Source of the DNA: DASYTH01 sp045806965
Lineage (GTDB): Bacteria > Actinomycetota > Actinomycetes > Mycobacteriales > Pseudonocardiaceae
Direction of reading: 5' to 3'
DNA length: 64,000 nt
Assembly (NCBI GenBank): GCA_045806965.1
Contig: JBJMIG010000001.1
Span: 45,981-109,980, forward strand
Part shown: piece after piece, positions 36,042 through 44,882 of the stretch
How the letters are laid out: each line of letters begins with the position of its first letter
Position numbering within the stretch: position 1 is the first letter of the stretch
Program-made: the position numbers and the translations under genes
Notes under the pieces: model-generated
The model's input: the letters and a program-made list of their open reading frames with translations, nothing else
What the model was told of the DNA's origin: nothing
Database searches by the model: none

Positions 36042-36994
36042 CGCCCCACCTCCTCGGGGATGACCGGGGTGAAGCCGACCTTCATGCCCGGCACCGTGAT
36101 GCTGCGCAGGCGGGGGTTGACGAACTCGTCGATGCCGAAGTTCAGCAGGGCCAGACCGGTGCCGAGGCCCGCGATGGCGAGCCCGGCCGGCACGAACCAC
36201 CACCAGGCACCCTGGGCCAGTGCCTGCTGGCTCTGCGCCCAGAACAGGATGGTGCCCCAGTTCCAGTCGGAGACCCCGGAGACGCCGATGAACGCCAGCG
36301 CGATCTCGGCGAGCACCGCGAACACCACGGTGTCCACGAACCGAGCGGCGATCACCGCGGTCAGGTTGGGCAGCAGCTCGAAGCAGATGATCCGCCAGGT
36401 CGGTTCCCCGGTGGCCCGTGCCGCCTCGACGTAGTCCCTGCGCCGCAACGACAACGTCTGCGCACGCAGCACCCGCGCGCTCCACGGCCAGGCCGTCGCG
36501 CCGATCACCAGGGCGATGGTCAGGTCGTTGGTCTCGGACAGGATGGTCGCGATGATGATCACCAGCAGCAGCACCGGGATCACCAGGAACACGTTGGCCA
36601 GCACGGAAAGCATCTCCGCGACCACACCGGTGAGGTAGCCGGAGGTGACCCCGATGAGCACCGCGAGCAGGGTGGCGACCACCCCGGCCAACAGGCCGAC
36701 GAACATCACGCTACGGGTGCCGACCAGGATCTGGCTGAGGATGTCCTGGCCGAGATGGGTGGTGCCGAACCAGTGCGCGGCGGACGGGCCGGCCACCAAG
36801 TCGTCGCCGCGCGCGGACGGGTCGTACGGCGCGATCCACGGTCCGATCACCGCGAGCAGTCCGAAGAACACCAGGACGCCGAGTCCGCTGGCGGCCTTGC
36901 CGCTGGCCAGGAACCGAAACCGGCGTCGCCGGGCGGCCGGTGGCGGGGCGGTCAACTCGGGTATGACCCCGATGTCCGCTGTGGACAGTGACAC
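36038..36994 (-). CDS. ABC importer permease, OppC/DppC type
   Basis: The 318-residue membrane protein has about six membrane segments and the EAA loop ARATGEPTWRIICFELLPN that contacts the ATPase. The N-terminus has HWFGTTHLGQDILSQILVGTR, diagnostic of OppC-type permeases. The GTG start follows GGGAGGGA. It is 3 bp from the OppB-type gene and overlaps the next ATPase by 4 bp. Confidence 0.93.
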
Positions 36995-36997
36995 GAC

Positions 36998-37978
36998 TCA
37001 TCCCTCCCTGCGGGTTCTCGGATCCAGCGCCAGGTAGGCGAGGTCGGCCAGCAGGTTGGCGGCCAGCACGGTTAGCGTCACGATCAGGAAGATGCCCTGC
37101 AACAGCGGGTAGTCCTTGGCGCCGACCGCCTGGAACAGCTGGAAGCCAACGCCGGGGTAGGAGAACACGATCTCGACCAGGAACGTGCCGCCGACGATGA
37201 GCCCGAGCTGTAGGGCGAAGCCGGAGACGTTGGGCAGCAGCGCGTTGCGCGCCGCGTAGCTGAGCATCACCCGGCGCTGGGACAGGCCCTTGGCGTGCGC
37301 CACCGTGATGTAGTCCTCGGCGGACACGGTGATCATCATGTTGCGCATGCCGAGCACCCAGCCGCTCATCGAGGTGACCAGGATGGTGGCCGCGGGCAGC
37401 AGGGTGTGCTGGACCGCGCTGCCGATGAACGCCCAGTCCCAGCCGGGCACCACGCCGGGATCGAACCCGCCGGAGGCCGGGAACGGCCCGCCCTGGCCGG
37501 CCAGCAGGGTGATGGCGATCAGGCCGAGCCAGAAGTACGGGACGGCGGAGAGGAACGTGGTCACCGGCAGCAGCAGGTCCACCCAGGTGCCGCGCCGCCA
37601 GCCGGCCAGGACACCCAGTCCGGTGCCGAGCAGGAACGCCGCCACGGTGGTGAACCCGACCAGCGCGAGGGTCCACGGCAGGCTGTCCCCGATCACCTCG
37701 CTCACCGGGGTCGGGTAGAACGCGAAGGACAGCCCGAGGTCGCCGTGCAGCAGCCGGCCGAGGTAGTCGAAGTACTGGCCGGTCAGCGGCCTCTGCTTGT
37801 CCAGCCCGAACAGGATGTACAGCGACTGCATGGCGTTGGTGTCCAGTTGGCCGCCGGCCCGGCTGATCAGCGACTGCACCGGGTCGCCGGGCATCATTCG
37901 CGGCAGCAGGAAGTTGATGGTGACCGCGGCCCACGCGGTGAACAGGTAGAAGGCCAGCCGGCGCAGGATGAACGTCAT
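36998..37978 (-). CDS. ABC importer permease, OppB/DppB type
   Basis: This 326-residue permease begins with a membrane helix followed by PRMMPGDPVQSL, the OppB-type lead. It has about six membrane segments and the EAA loop AHAKGLSQRRVMLSYAARNALLP. The ATG overlaps the stop of the upstream ATPase (ATGA). It forms the channel with the OppC-type permease. Confidence 0.93.
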   Translation of the reverse strand: MTFILRRLAFYLFTAWAAVTINFLLPRMMPGDPVQSLISRAGGQLDTNAMQSLYILFGLDKQRPLTGQYFDYLGRLLHGDLGLSFAFYPTPVSEVIGDSLPWTLALVGFTTVAAFLLGTGLGVLAGWRRGTWVDLLLPVTTFLSAVPYFWLGLIAITLLAGQGGPFPASGGFDPGVVPGWDWAFIGSAVQHTLLPAATILVTSMSGWVLGMRNMMITVSAEDYITVAHAKGLSQRRVMLSYAARNALLPNVSGFALQLGLIVGGTFLVEIVFSYPGVGFQLFQAVGAKDYPLLQGIFLIVTLTVLAANLLADLAYLALDPRTRREG

Positions 37979-39018
37979 CCGGGCTCCTCAGCGGCGTAGA
38001 GCCAGCAGGCCGCCCAATGCCCCTCGGCGTCGCCGAGCGCGAAGGCCGGCGGCACCTCCGCCCGGCACACGGTCATGGCGTGTGGGCAGCGCGGGTGGAA
38101 GCGGCAGCCGGCCGGCGGTGCCAGCAGGCTGGGCGGTTCCCCGCCCGCCCGCGCGGCGATCTCGGCCGCTGGTCCGGAGATCTGGTCCGGATCGGGCGCG
38201 GAGCCGATCAGCAGCCGGGTGTAGGGGTGCGCGGCGTGCTGGGTGACGGTCTCGCTGTCCCCGCCCTCGACCACCCGGCCGGCGTACATCACCAGCACCT
38301 CGTCGGCGAAGTACCGGGCCGAGGCGATGTCGTGGGTGATGTAGAGGATGGCCAGGTTCAACCGGTCCCGCAGGTCACGCAACAGGTTCAGCACGCCGAG
38401 CCGGATCGACACGTCGAGCATGGACACCGGTTCGTCGGCGAGCAGCACCTCCGGGCCGGCGGCAAGCGCCCTGGCGATGGCCACCCGCTGGCGTTGCCCG
38501 CCGGACAGCTCGTGCGGAAACTTGTCGAGGTACCGGGCCGGGGGGGTGAGCTGCACCTGCTCGAGCAGGGCGTCCAGTGCCGGTCGCGGCCCGGCCGCCG
38601 AGGTGCCGTGAATGCGCAGCGCCCGGCTCAGGTGGTAGCGCACGGTGTGCGCCGGATTGAGCGAGGAGAACGGATCCTGGAAGACCAGCTGCACGCGCTT
38701 GCAGTAGGCCCGGAACCTGCGTCCACTCCGGACCGTCGTGACCCGGCCGTGCAGTCGGACCTCGCCAGAGGTGCGCGGGTAGAGCTGGGCGAGCAGCCGG
38801 GCCACGGTGGACTTTCCCGAGCCGGACTCGCCGACCATGGCGGTCACCCGGCCGCGGCGCAGCGCGAGGTCCACGTCGTCCACCGCGCGCACCCGGCGTC
38901 CGGTCCGGCGAAGCAGCTCACCCAGCTTGCGGCGCACGGCGAAGTGCTTGGTGAGGCCCACCGCCTCCAGCACCACGTCGGTGGTGCCGGAGGCGGCGGG
39001 TGCGGTGTCTGATTTCAC
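37975..39018 (-). CDS. ABC importer ATPase, OppF/DppF type
   Basis: The 347-residue ATPase has Walker A VGESGSGKSTVARLL, the Q-loop VFQDPFSSLNP, signature ELSGGQRQRVAIARAL, Walker B LLADEPVSMLD and the C-terminal Opp extension with GCRFHPRCPHAMTVC. It lies directly after the binding-protein gene and before the permeases. It is the second ATPase of the first importer. Confidence 0.93.
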   Translation of the reverse strand: MKSDTAPAASGTTDVVLEAVGLTKHFAVRRKLGELLRRTGRRVRAVDDVDLALRRGRVTAMVGESGSGKSTVARLLAQLYPRTSGEVRLHGRVTTVRSGRRFRAYCKRVQLVFQDPFSSLNPAHTVRYHLSRALRIHGTSAAGPRPALDALLEQVQLTPPARYLDKFPHELSGGQRQRVAIARALAAGPEVLLADEPVSMLDVSIRLGVLNLLRDLRDRLNLAILYITHDIASARYFADEVLVMYAGRVVEGGDSETVTQHAAHPYTRLLIGSAPDPDQISGPAAEIAARAGGEPPSLLAPPAGCRFHPRCPHAMTVCRAEVPPAFALGDAEGHWAACWLYAAEEPG

Positions 39019-39034
39019 GGGTCGGTTCGAGCGG

Positions 39035-40705
39035 TCAGGCCGCCGACGCCGGCCGCAGCTGCAGCAGGATGTCCAGCGCGTTGATCAGGGTCGGCTGAGC
39101 CGGGGCGTACGGGTTCTGCTCGTCCGGCCAGCCCACCCAGTTCTTCGTGCTGTACTCGCCGCCGGCGTTGGCCGCCGACGTCACGATCACCGGCATCTGC
39201 TCGATCATGATCTGTTGGAGCTTGTTCATCGCCGCGGTTCGGGAGGCGTCGTCCGGGGCGCTGGCGTACTGCTCGAGTGCGGTGGTGGCGGTCTGGTTCT
39301 GGAACCGACCCCAGTTCCCGTTCACGCCGGCGGTCCCGATCGGTTTGTACAACGAACCGTCCATCATGGACTGGTAGATGTCATACGGTGTGGCGCCCGA
39401 GTTGGTCCAGTGCATGGACGCCTCGAACTGGCCGGCGTCGATGCCCGTGGTCCAGGCGTCCTGGTTGGCCTTGTCCACCTTGGCGTTGATGCCGATCTTG
39501 GACAGGTTGTCCTTGATGATCTCCAGGTCGGTGATGTAGTCGGACCAGCCGGCCGGGTTGGACAGGGTCAACGTCACCGGCTTGCCGGACGCGTCGGAGA
39601 GCGTGTTGCCGTCCAGCTTGAACCCGGCCGAGGTCAGCTCCTTCTTGGCGGCCTCGACGTCGACGGTGAACTTCTTGCTCTTGTGCTCCGCGGCGATGAA
39701 CTTCTCTCCTGCCGGGGTCGGGATGCCGGTGATGTTGTCCACCTTGGGATAGAAGTAGCCGGCCTCACCCTGCTTGAAGATGTCGTCCCGGTTGATCACC
39801 ATGGCCATGGCCCGGCGCAGCGCGGGGTTGTCGAACGGCGCCTTGGTGGTGTTCACGAACAGACCGTGGATGCCGAGCACCGCCGGGAACCAGAGCTTGT
39901 TGTGCTGCGGGTCCTTGTTCACGTAGACGGACTGGTAGTTCGGGATGAACACGAAGCTCCACTCGGCCGACCCGTTGGCCAGCGCGGTGGTCTGCGCGTT
40001 GTTGTCGTTGTACGAGGTGTAGCGCAGCTCCCTGATCTTGGGCAGGTCCTGCCAGTAGGAGTCCCGCCGCACCATCGTCACGGTCTGCGGGGTGAACGAC
40101 TTGAGGGTGTACGGGCCGGTGCCGACCGGGTTCTTCACCGGGTCCGTGGCCGGGTCCTTCAGCTGCGACCACAGGTGTTTCGGCACGATCACGATGGTCA
40201 GGATCTTCACCTGGTTGACGAACTGTGGCTTGGTGAACGTGGCCTTCACCTGGTTGCCGGTCTCGGTGACCTCGCCGAACGGAATCGCGTCGATGTTGAG
40301 CGCGGGGGTCTTCTTCAGCAGTTCGAAGGTGTATGCCACGTCGGCGGCGGACATCGGTTGGCCATCGGACCACTTCACGCCATCGCGGATGGTGAGGGTG
40401 AGCGAGCGATAGTCGGTGGACCACTCCCACTTGGTGGCGAGCCAGGGTTTGCCGGCGTCGGTCGGCTTCACCACGTTGGTCATCACCAGCGGCTCGTAGA
40501 TCACCCGGCGGTAGCCGAGCGAGGAGGCGGCGGACGAGACCAGGAACGGGTTGTGGTTCTCGGTCTGCGGTCCGTTGGGCATGCCGATGTTCAGCACGTC
40601 GGTCGCGGCGGACTTGGCGGCGGAGCTCCCACCACCGCATGCGGTGAGACCCGTGATGGTCAGCGTGGCCGCGAGGGCGAGCGCGGTGAGGTGGCGAATC
40701 CGCAT
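39035..40705 (-). CDS. Extracellular solute-binding protein family 5 (lipoprotein), importer 1
   Basis: The 556-residue lipoprotein has a signal peptide ending in the lipobox LTAC (lipid Cys at residue 23) followed by a Gly/Ser linker. Family 5 signatures include GVKWSDGQPMSAADVAYTFELL and NPVGTGPYTLKSF. The ATG at 40705 has GAGGAGG 6 bp before it; the longer frame is rejected. It is the first gene of the importer operon ending in GH1. Family 5 proteins bind peptides but also cello- and xylo-oligosaccharides in several bacteria, which fits here. Confidence 0.93.
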   Translation of the reverse strand: MRIRHLTALALAATLTITGLTACGGGSSAAKSAATDVLNIGMPNGPQTENHNPFLVSSAASSLGYRRVIYEPLVMTNVVKPTDAGKPWLATKWEWSTDYRSLTLTIRDGVKWSDGQPMSAADVAYTFELLKKTPALNIDAIPFGEVTETGNQVKATFTKPQFVNQVKILTIVIVPKHLWSQLKDPATDPVKNPVGTGPYTLKSFTPQTVTMVRRDSYWQDLPKIRELRYTSYNDNNAQTTALANGSAEWSFVFIPNYQSVYVNKDPQHNKLWFPAVLGIHGLFVNTTKAPFDNPALRRAMAMVINRDDIFKQGEAGYFYPKVDNITGIPTPAGEKFIAAEHKSKKFTVDVEAAKKELTSAGFKLDGNTLSDASGKPVTLTLSNPAGWSDYITDLEIIKDNLSKIGINAKVDKANQDAWTTGIDAGQFEASMHWTNSGATPYDIYQSMMDGSLYKPIGTAGVNGNWGRFQNQTATTALEQYASAPDDASRTAAMNKLQQIMIEQMPVIVTSAANAGGEYSTKNWVGWPDEQNPYAPAQPTLINALDILLQLRPASAA

Positions 40706-40767
40706 TGATTTCCTCCTCGGAAGGTGGGGTGAGGAGAGGTGTGGCTGACCGCGCAAAGTCAACCCGG

Positions 40768-40781
40768 GTGAGCCAGCTCAC
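40768..40781. promoter_or_regulatory. Inverted repeat in the divergent importer-ROK promoter
   Basis: GTGAGC-CA-GCTCAC is a perfect 6-bp inverted repeat in the 177 bp between the importer operon and the ROK gene, about 65 bp from the binding-protein start. Confidence 0.4.
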
Positions 40782-40791
40782 GTCAAGGCTA

Positions 40792-40808
40792 AGTTTAAGA
40801 CTAAAACT
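40792..40808. promoter_or_regulatory. Probable ROK operator
   Basis: AGTTTAAG-A-CTAAAACT is a 17-bp near-perfect palindrome (one mismatch pair) within an unusually A/T-rich patch between the divergent importer operon and ROK repressor gene. ROK repressors bind A/T-rich palindromes of this look, so it is the best candidate operator. Confidence 0.6.
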
Positions 40809-40882
40809 AAGTAGTGACCTGATTTTGGCGAACGCCGTCCAGCTGGTTGAATACCGCTGACCCGGATCGAAGAGCGAGGACC

Positions 40883-42106
40883 ATGCAGTCGAAGCGTGCC
40901 ACCGTTCGCGACCTGCGCCGACGCAACCGGTCGGCGCTGCTGTCCACCCTGTTCTTCGACGGCCCGCTCAGCCGGCTGGAGCTCGGTCAGCGCACCGGGC
41001 TCTCCGCGGCCACGGTCAGCAACGTGACCGGCGAGCTGGTCGACGAGCGGCTGGTCGTCGAGGCCGGCTTCGTCGAATCGGACGGCGGCCGGCCCCGCGT
41101 GCTGCTCCGGGTGGATCCGGGCTATGCCACGGTGATCGGCATCGATCTCGGCGAGACCGGGGTGAAGATCGAGCTGTTCGACCTCGGCATGGGAAGCCTC
41201 GCCATCGTGGACCGCCCGCTCGCCTCCACCCACCCCGACCCGATCGAGGTCGGCGAGGTGATCGCCGCAGGCGTGCTCGACGTGCTGGCCAAGGCCGGGA
41301 TCGACGAGCACGACGTGCTCGGGATCGGCCTCGGCGTGCCCGGCACGGTCGAGCAGGGCGCGACCGTCCGCGTGCACGCGCAGACCATCGGCTGGGACGG
41401 TGTGCCACTGGTCGACGTGCTTCGGACCGCGGGCCTGCGCCTGCCGCTGTTCGTCGAGAACGGCGCCAAAACCTTGGGGCAGGCGGAGATGTGGTTCGGC
41501 GCCGGGCGGGGCGCGCGGCATGCGGTGATCGCGCTGATCGGCTCTGGGGTCGGCGCGAGCGTGGTCACCGACGGCAGCACCTACCGGGGGGTGACCAGCA
41601 GCGCGGGGGAGTGGGGGCACACCACGCTGATCTACGGCGACCGCCCGTGCCGGTGCGGCTCCCGCGGCTGCCTCGAGGCCTACGTCGGCGCCGAGGGCAT
41701 CCTGGACCGGTACCGCAGGGCGCGCGGCGGGCGGCCGGTGCCCCGGCCGGACGAGCAGTCCCAGTTGGACTTTCTGCTCGAGGCCGCGGAGCGTTCGCCG
41801 GTGGCCGCCAAGGTGCTCGAGGACACGGTCGGCTATCTCGGTGCCGGGATCGCCAACCTGATCAACCTGTTCAACCCGGAGCGGATCGTGCTCGGCGGCT
41901 GGGCCGGACTCGCGCTCGGCGCCCGGCTGCTTGCCGACATCCGCCGGGCCACCGCGGCGCACGCGTTGCGCCACGCCTACGAACAGACCTCGGTGGAGCT
42001 CTGCACGCTCGGGCCGGACGCGGTCGCGGTCGGCGCCGCGACCCTGCCGGTGGAGCAGCTCCTCCGGCAGGGCGCGGACGTGCCGCTCACCGTCCATCAG
42101 GGATAG
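40883..42106 (+). CDS. ROK family transcriptional repressor
   Basis: This 407-residue protein has an N-terminal winged helix (LSRLELGQRTGLSAATVSNV, about residues 24-60) and a ROK sugar-kinase-like domain with IGIDLGETGVKIELF and the zinc motif GEWGHTTLIYG...CRCGSRGCLEAY. ROK repressors release DNA when sugar binds. The ATG at 40883 follows GAGCGAGGA. It is divergent from the importer-GH1 operon and is its likely regulator, sensing an imported sugar or its hydrolysis product. Confidence 0.93.
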   Translation: MQSKRATVRDLRRRNRSALLSTLFFDGPLSRLELGQRTGLSAATVSNVTGELVDERLVVEAGFVESDGGRPRVLLRVDPGYATVIGIDLGETGVKIELFDLGMGSLAIVDRPLASTHPDPIEVGEVIAAGVLDVLAKAGIDEHDVLGIGLGVPGTVEQGATVRVHAQTIGWDGVPLVDVLRTAGLRLPLFVENGAKTLGQAEMWFGAGRGARHAVIALIGSGVGASVVTDGSTYRGVTSSAGEWGHTTLIYGDRPCRCGSRGCLEAYVGAEGILDRYRRARGGRPVPRPDEQSQLDFLLEAAERSPVAAKVLEDTVGYLGAGIANLINLFNPERIVLGGWAGLALGARLLADIRRATAAHALRHAYEQTSVELCTLGPDAVAVGAATLPVEQLLRQGADVPLTVHQG

Positions 42107-44697
42107 TTCACCACGTAGCTGACCTGGTTCGGCTGGTTCGCGGTGGCTCCGGTGTCGTTGATCACCCGGTTGATCGTGCCCACCCCGCCGAGCGAAACCG
42201 AGACCAGGTCATGGAACCGCACGCCGGCCACGTTCGGCACCTCGAAGCCGCGACTGGCCACGATGGCCGGGTTGACGTTGAAGAAGCAATAGCTGCCGAC
42301 GCCCCAGGCCTCGTGCGTGGTGACCGAGTTGGCCACCTTGTAGGCCGCCCAGCCGAGGTTGCCGCCGCCGCTGGTCCACGACGCCTGGTTGGGCGGGTCG
42401 TAGGGTAGCTCGTTCTGGAAGAAGTAGGTCCGGCCGCCGTTGCCGTTCCAGAGCACGTTGTACTGCTGGTAGTGCTCGACGAACAGGCCATAGGCGATCA
42501 CGTTGGCGCCGTTGACCACGACGCCGTTGGCCGCGGTGTTCGTGGTCCACCCGACACCGGCGCCGTGGTCGGCCCGCCACACCCAGGTGTGGTCCACGAT
42601 CACGTCGTTGCTGTTGATCCGCAGGCTGACCGTGGCCTTGCCGGCGCCGGCGCCGCCGACCCGGAAGAACACGTCGTGCAGCGAGGTCGGGTTGGCCGAG
42701 TGGCTGGCCGACGAGCCGGCCGGACCGACGTCGACCAGCACCGGGGAGTTCGCCGGGCCGGCGTCCACCAGCAGCCCGGCCAGCTTCACACCGTCCACAT
42801 CGGACACCGTAACGGCCGGCAGCCCGGTGTCCGGGATCAGCGTGGCCAGGCCGAGTCCGAGCACCACGGTGTTCGGGTTGGTCACCCGGATCGTGTCGTT
42901 GAGGTGGTAGACGCCTGGGGTGAAGAGCAGGTGCTTGCCCTGGGCCAGCGCCGCGTTGATGGTGGACACCGGGGCTCCCGGCCGCACCACGTAGAACTGG
43001 CTCAGCGAGATGGACGTGCCGGCCGGAGCACCGCCCGACCACGAGGTGCCGCGCACATTCTGACGCAGCGCGGGCGCGAACACGTTGTAGTTTCCGGAAC
43101 CGTCGACGTAGAGGAACGGCTTCTCCCGCACCTTGGGGGTGTTGTCCACGACGGTGTGCGACGGGTTCGGGAAGTTCTGTGCGGGCGTGCCGGTCGAACC
43201 GACGAACACCATGTTCCACACCGACCCGTTCCAGCCGCCGTTGAGCTCACTGTTGCGAGTGAGGAACTGTTGCTGGGAACCGGAAACGGCCACACCGTCG
43301 ATCCGCGAGTCGGTGATGAGGCCGCCGCTGGCCCAGCCGTCGCCGCCGTTCCACAGCTGGATCTGGCCGGACAGGTGCATCCTGCGGTACGGCGCGGCCT
43401 GCGACACCGCCCAGCGCTCGACCTGGCCGGCCGGCAGGTGCACGGAGAGGTTCTCCGCGTCTCGCCAGAAGTTCTGCGTCGCGTTGCCGAGGTTGTTCGG
43501 GTTGTCGCCCTGTTGCAGCCAGTCCGCCTCGACCCGAACGTGACCGTTGATGTTCGTGTCGTCCGGAGACAGCCCGAGCCCGGCGACCTGGGTGTAGAAG
43601 CGGAGATCCACGTCCGCCGAGTAGGTGCCCGGGCGGAACAACACGGCGTAGCGCTGGGTGCCGAACTGGTTGGTGCGCATCTGGCCGGCGATCGTGTTGA
43701 GCCGGCTCTGGATGTCCGCGGCCGGGGTGGACGGGCTGAACACGAAGGTGTTCGGGCCGAGGTCCGGGTTGCGCGGGTCGGTCGGCGGCACCGTGTCGCC
43801 GCCACCGGGAGTGTTCACGGTGAGCTCGAAGAGCGAGTAGCCGAAGCCGGTGGCCCGCGCGGTGCCGAGCATCCGGACGAACCGGCCGGTGCCGTTGACG
43901 TCGAGGCTCTGGTTGCCGCCGGCGCCGCTGGTGGTGCTGAAGATCGTCGTCCAGGTGGCCGCGTCGGCGGAGGTCTGGAGCTGGAATGCTCGGCCGAACG
44001 CCGCCTCCCAGCTCAGGCCGATTCGGCAGACCTGTTGGGTGGCGCCGAGGTCCACCTGGAGCCACTGCGGGTCGCTGAACGCGCTCGACCAGCGGGTGGT
44101 CGCGCTGCCGTCCACCGCGGCGCCGGCCGGCGTGCCGGCGTTCTCGGTGGAGGAGGCGGTGGCCGGCCGGTTCAGCGCGGCGTTGGTGGTGCCGCACGCG
44201 GCCGGGCCGGCGGGCGTGCCGAACACCTGGAACTCCCAGAGCGAGTAGCCGAAGGCGGTGGCCCGCGCGGTGCCGAACACCCGGACGAAGCGGGCGGTAC
44301 CCGTCAGGTTGACGGTCTGTGTGCCGCCGGTGCCGCCCGCCGTGGCGAACGCGGTGGTCCAGGTGCTGGCGTCGGTGGAGAGTTGGATCTCGAAGGAGCG
44401 GCCGAACGCCGCCTCCCAGGTGAGCACGACCTGTTCGATTGTCGCGGTGGCGCCGAGGTCGACCTGGAGCCACTGCGGGTCGCTGAACGCGCTCGCCCAG
44501 CGGGTCGTCGCGTTGCCGTCCACCGCGGCGCCGGCCGGCGTGCCGGCGTTCTCGGTGGAGGAGGCGGTGGCCGGCTTGCCCTGGGAGAGCAGGACCGGCG
44601 CCGCGGCGGCGATGGGGGAGTTGAGCACCGTGAGGGTGGCGAGCGTGGTGGCCGTGACGGCGACCGCGCTCAGCAAGCGGGGAAGGGGAAGTCTCAT
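42097..44697 (-). CDS. Secreted beta-helix protein with two F5/8 type C (CBM32-like) domains
   Basis: The 866-residue secreted protein has a signal peptide (cleavage after about residue 33, AAAA), then two discoidin/CBM32-like domains of about 130 residues that share near-identical stretches (ASSTENAGTPAGAAVDG in both). A right-handed parallel beta-helix of pectate-lyase/GH55-like type follows from about residue 310 (RYAVLFRPGTYSADVDLRFYTQ, FLYVDGSGNYNVFAPALRQN, KHLLFTPGVYHLNDTI). Homologues are often misnamed adenylyl cyclase or coagulation factor. A polysaccharide hydrolase or lyase is likely, but catalytic residues cannot be assigned. Its stop overlaps the ROK gene end tail-to-tail by 10 bp. 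Confidence 0.85.
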   Translation of the reverse strand: MRLPLPRLLSAVAVTATTLATLTVLNSPIAAAAPVLLSQGKPATASSTENAGTPAGAAVDGNATTRWASAFSDPQWLQVDLGATATIEQVVLTWEAAFGRSFEIQLSTDASTWTTAFATAGGTGGTQTVNLTGTARFVRVFGTARATAFGYSLWEFQVFGTPAGPAACGTTNAALNRPATASSTENAGTPAGAAVDGSATTRWSSAFSDPQWLQVDLGATQQVCRIGLSWEAAFGRAFQLQTSADAATWTTIFSTTSGAGGNQSLDVNGTGRFVRMLGTARATGFGYSLFELTVNTPGGGDTVPPTDPRNPDLGPNTFVFSPSTPAADIQSRLNTIAGQMRTNQFGTQRYAVLFRPGTYSADVDLRFYTQVAGLGLSPDDTNINGHVRVEADWLQQGDNPNNLGNATQNFWRDAENLSVHLPAGQVERWAVSQAAPYRRMHLSGQIQLWNGGDGWASGGLITDSRIDGVAVSGSQQQFLTRNSELNGGWNGSVWNMVFVGSTGTPAQNFPNPSHTVVDNTPKVREKPFLYVDGSGNYNVFAPALRQNVRGTSWSGGAPAGTSISLSQFYVVRPGAPVSTINAALAQGKHLLFTPGVYHLNDTIRVTNPNTVVLGLGLATLIPDTGLPAVTVSDVDGVKLAGLLVDAGPANSPVLVDVGPAGSSASHSANPTSLHDVFFRVGGAGAGKATVSLRINSNDVIVDHTWVWRADHGAGVGWTTNTAANGVVVNGANVIAYGLFVEHYQQYNVLWNGNGGRTYFFQNELPYDPPNQASWTSGGGNLGWAAYKVANSVTTHEAWGVGSYCFFNVNPAIVASRGFEVPNVAGVRFHDLVSVSLGGVGTINRVINDTGATANQPNQVSYVVNYP
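44048..44168. repeat. Intragenic direct repeat in the CBM32 domains (second copy 44456-44576)
   Basis: About 120 bp encoding the DPQWLQVDLGAT to TENAGTPAGAAVDG part of domain 2 recur 408 bp later in domain 1 with very few changes, including one run of more than 50 identical bases. The rest of the two domains is less alike, which points to gene conversion or a recent duplication. Confidence 0.8.
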
Positions 44698-44734
44698 GTT
44701 CTCGCCCGTCGGGAGAGGGTGCAGGGGAGGCTTC

Positions 44735-44758
44735 GGAACCGGTTCCGGAACCGGTTCC
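44735..44758. promoter_or_regulatory. Tandem LacI-type operators
   Basis: Two perfect 12-bp palindromes GGAACCGGTTCC lie directly end to end, 38 bp upstream of the beta-helix gene start. Such CG-centred palindromes are classical LacI-family sites. The LacI gene just upstream is the likely binder. A related CCGGTTAACCGG lies upstream of the second importer. Confidence 0.7.
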
Positions 44759-44803
44759 GGGCGCCCAACCAGCATTTAACAGCGGGGCAATCTGCCCGTC
44801 AAC

Positions 44804-44866
44804 CCGCGAGTCTCGCGCTCAGGCAAGCGAGTCTCGCGCTCAGGCAACTGAGTTGCGCGCTCAGGC
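44804..44866. repeat. 21-bp tandem repeat, three units (site 3)
   Basis: Three units of the same 21-bp family, read on the minus strand, lie 16 bp after the LacI stop codon. One unit carries AACTCAGTT, the others GACTCGC. A partial unit continues to about 44882. Confidence 0.85.
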
Positions 44867-44882
44867 AACGCGCGGGCAACGC

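Noticed and set aside
42097..44697. Adenylyl cyclase, a name often given to homologues.
   Set aside because: No cyclase catalytic motif is present; it is secreted and has carbohydrate-binding and beta-helix domains.
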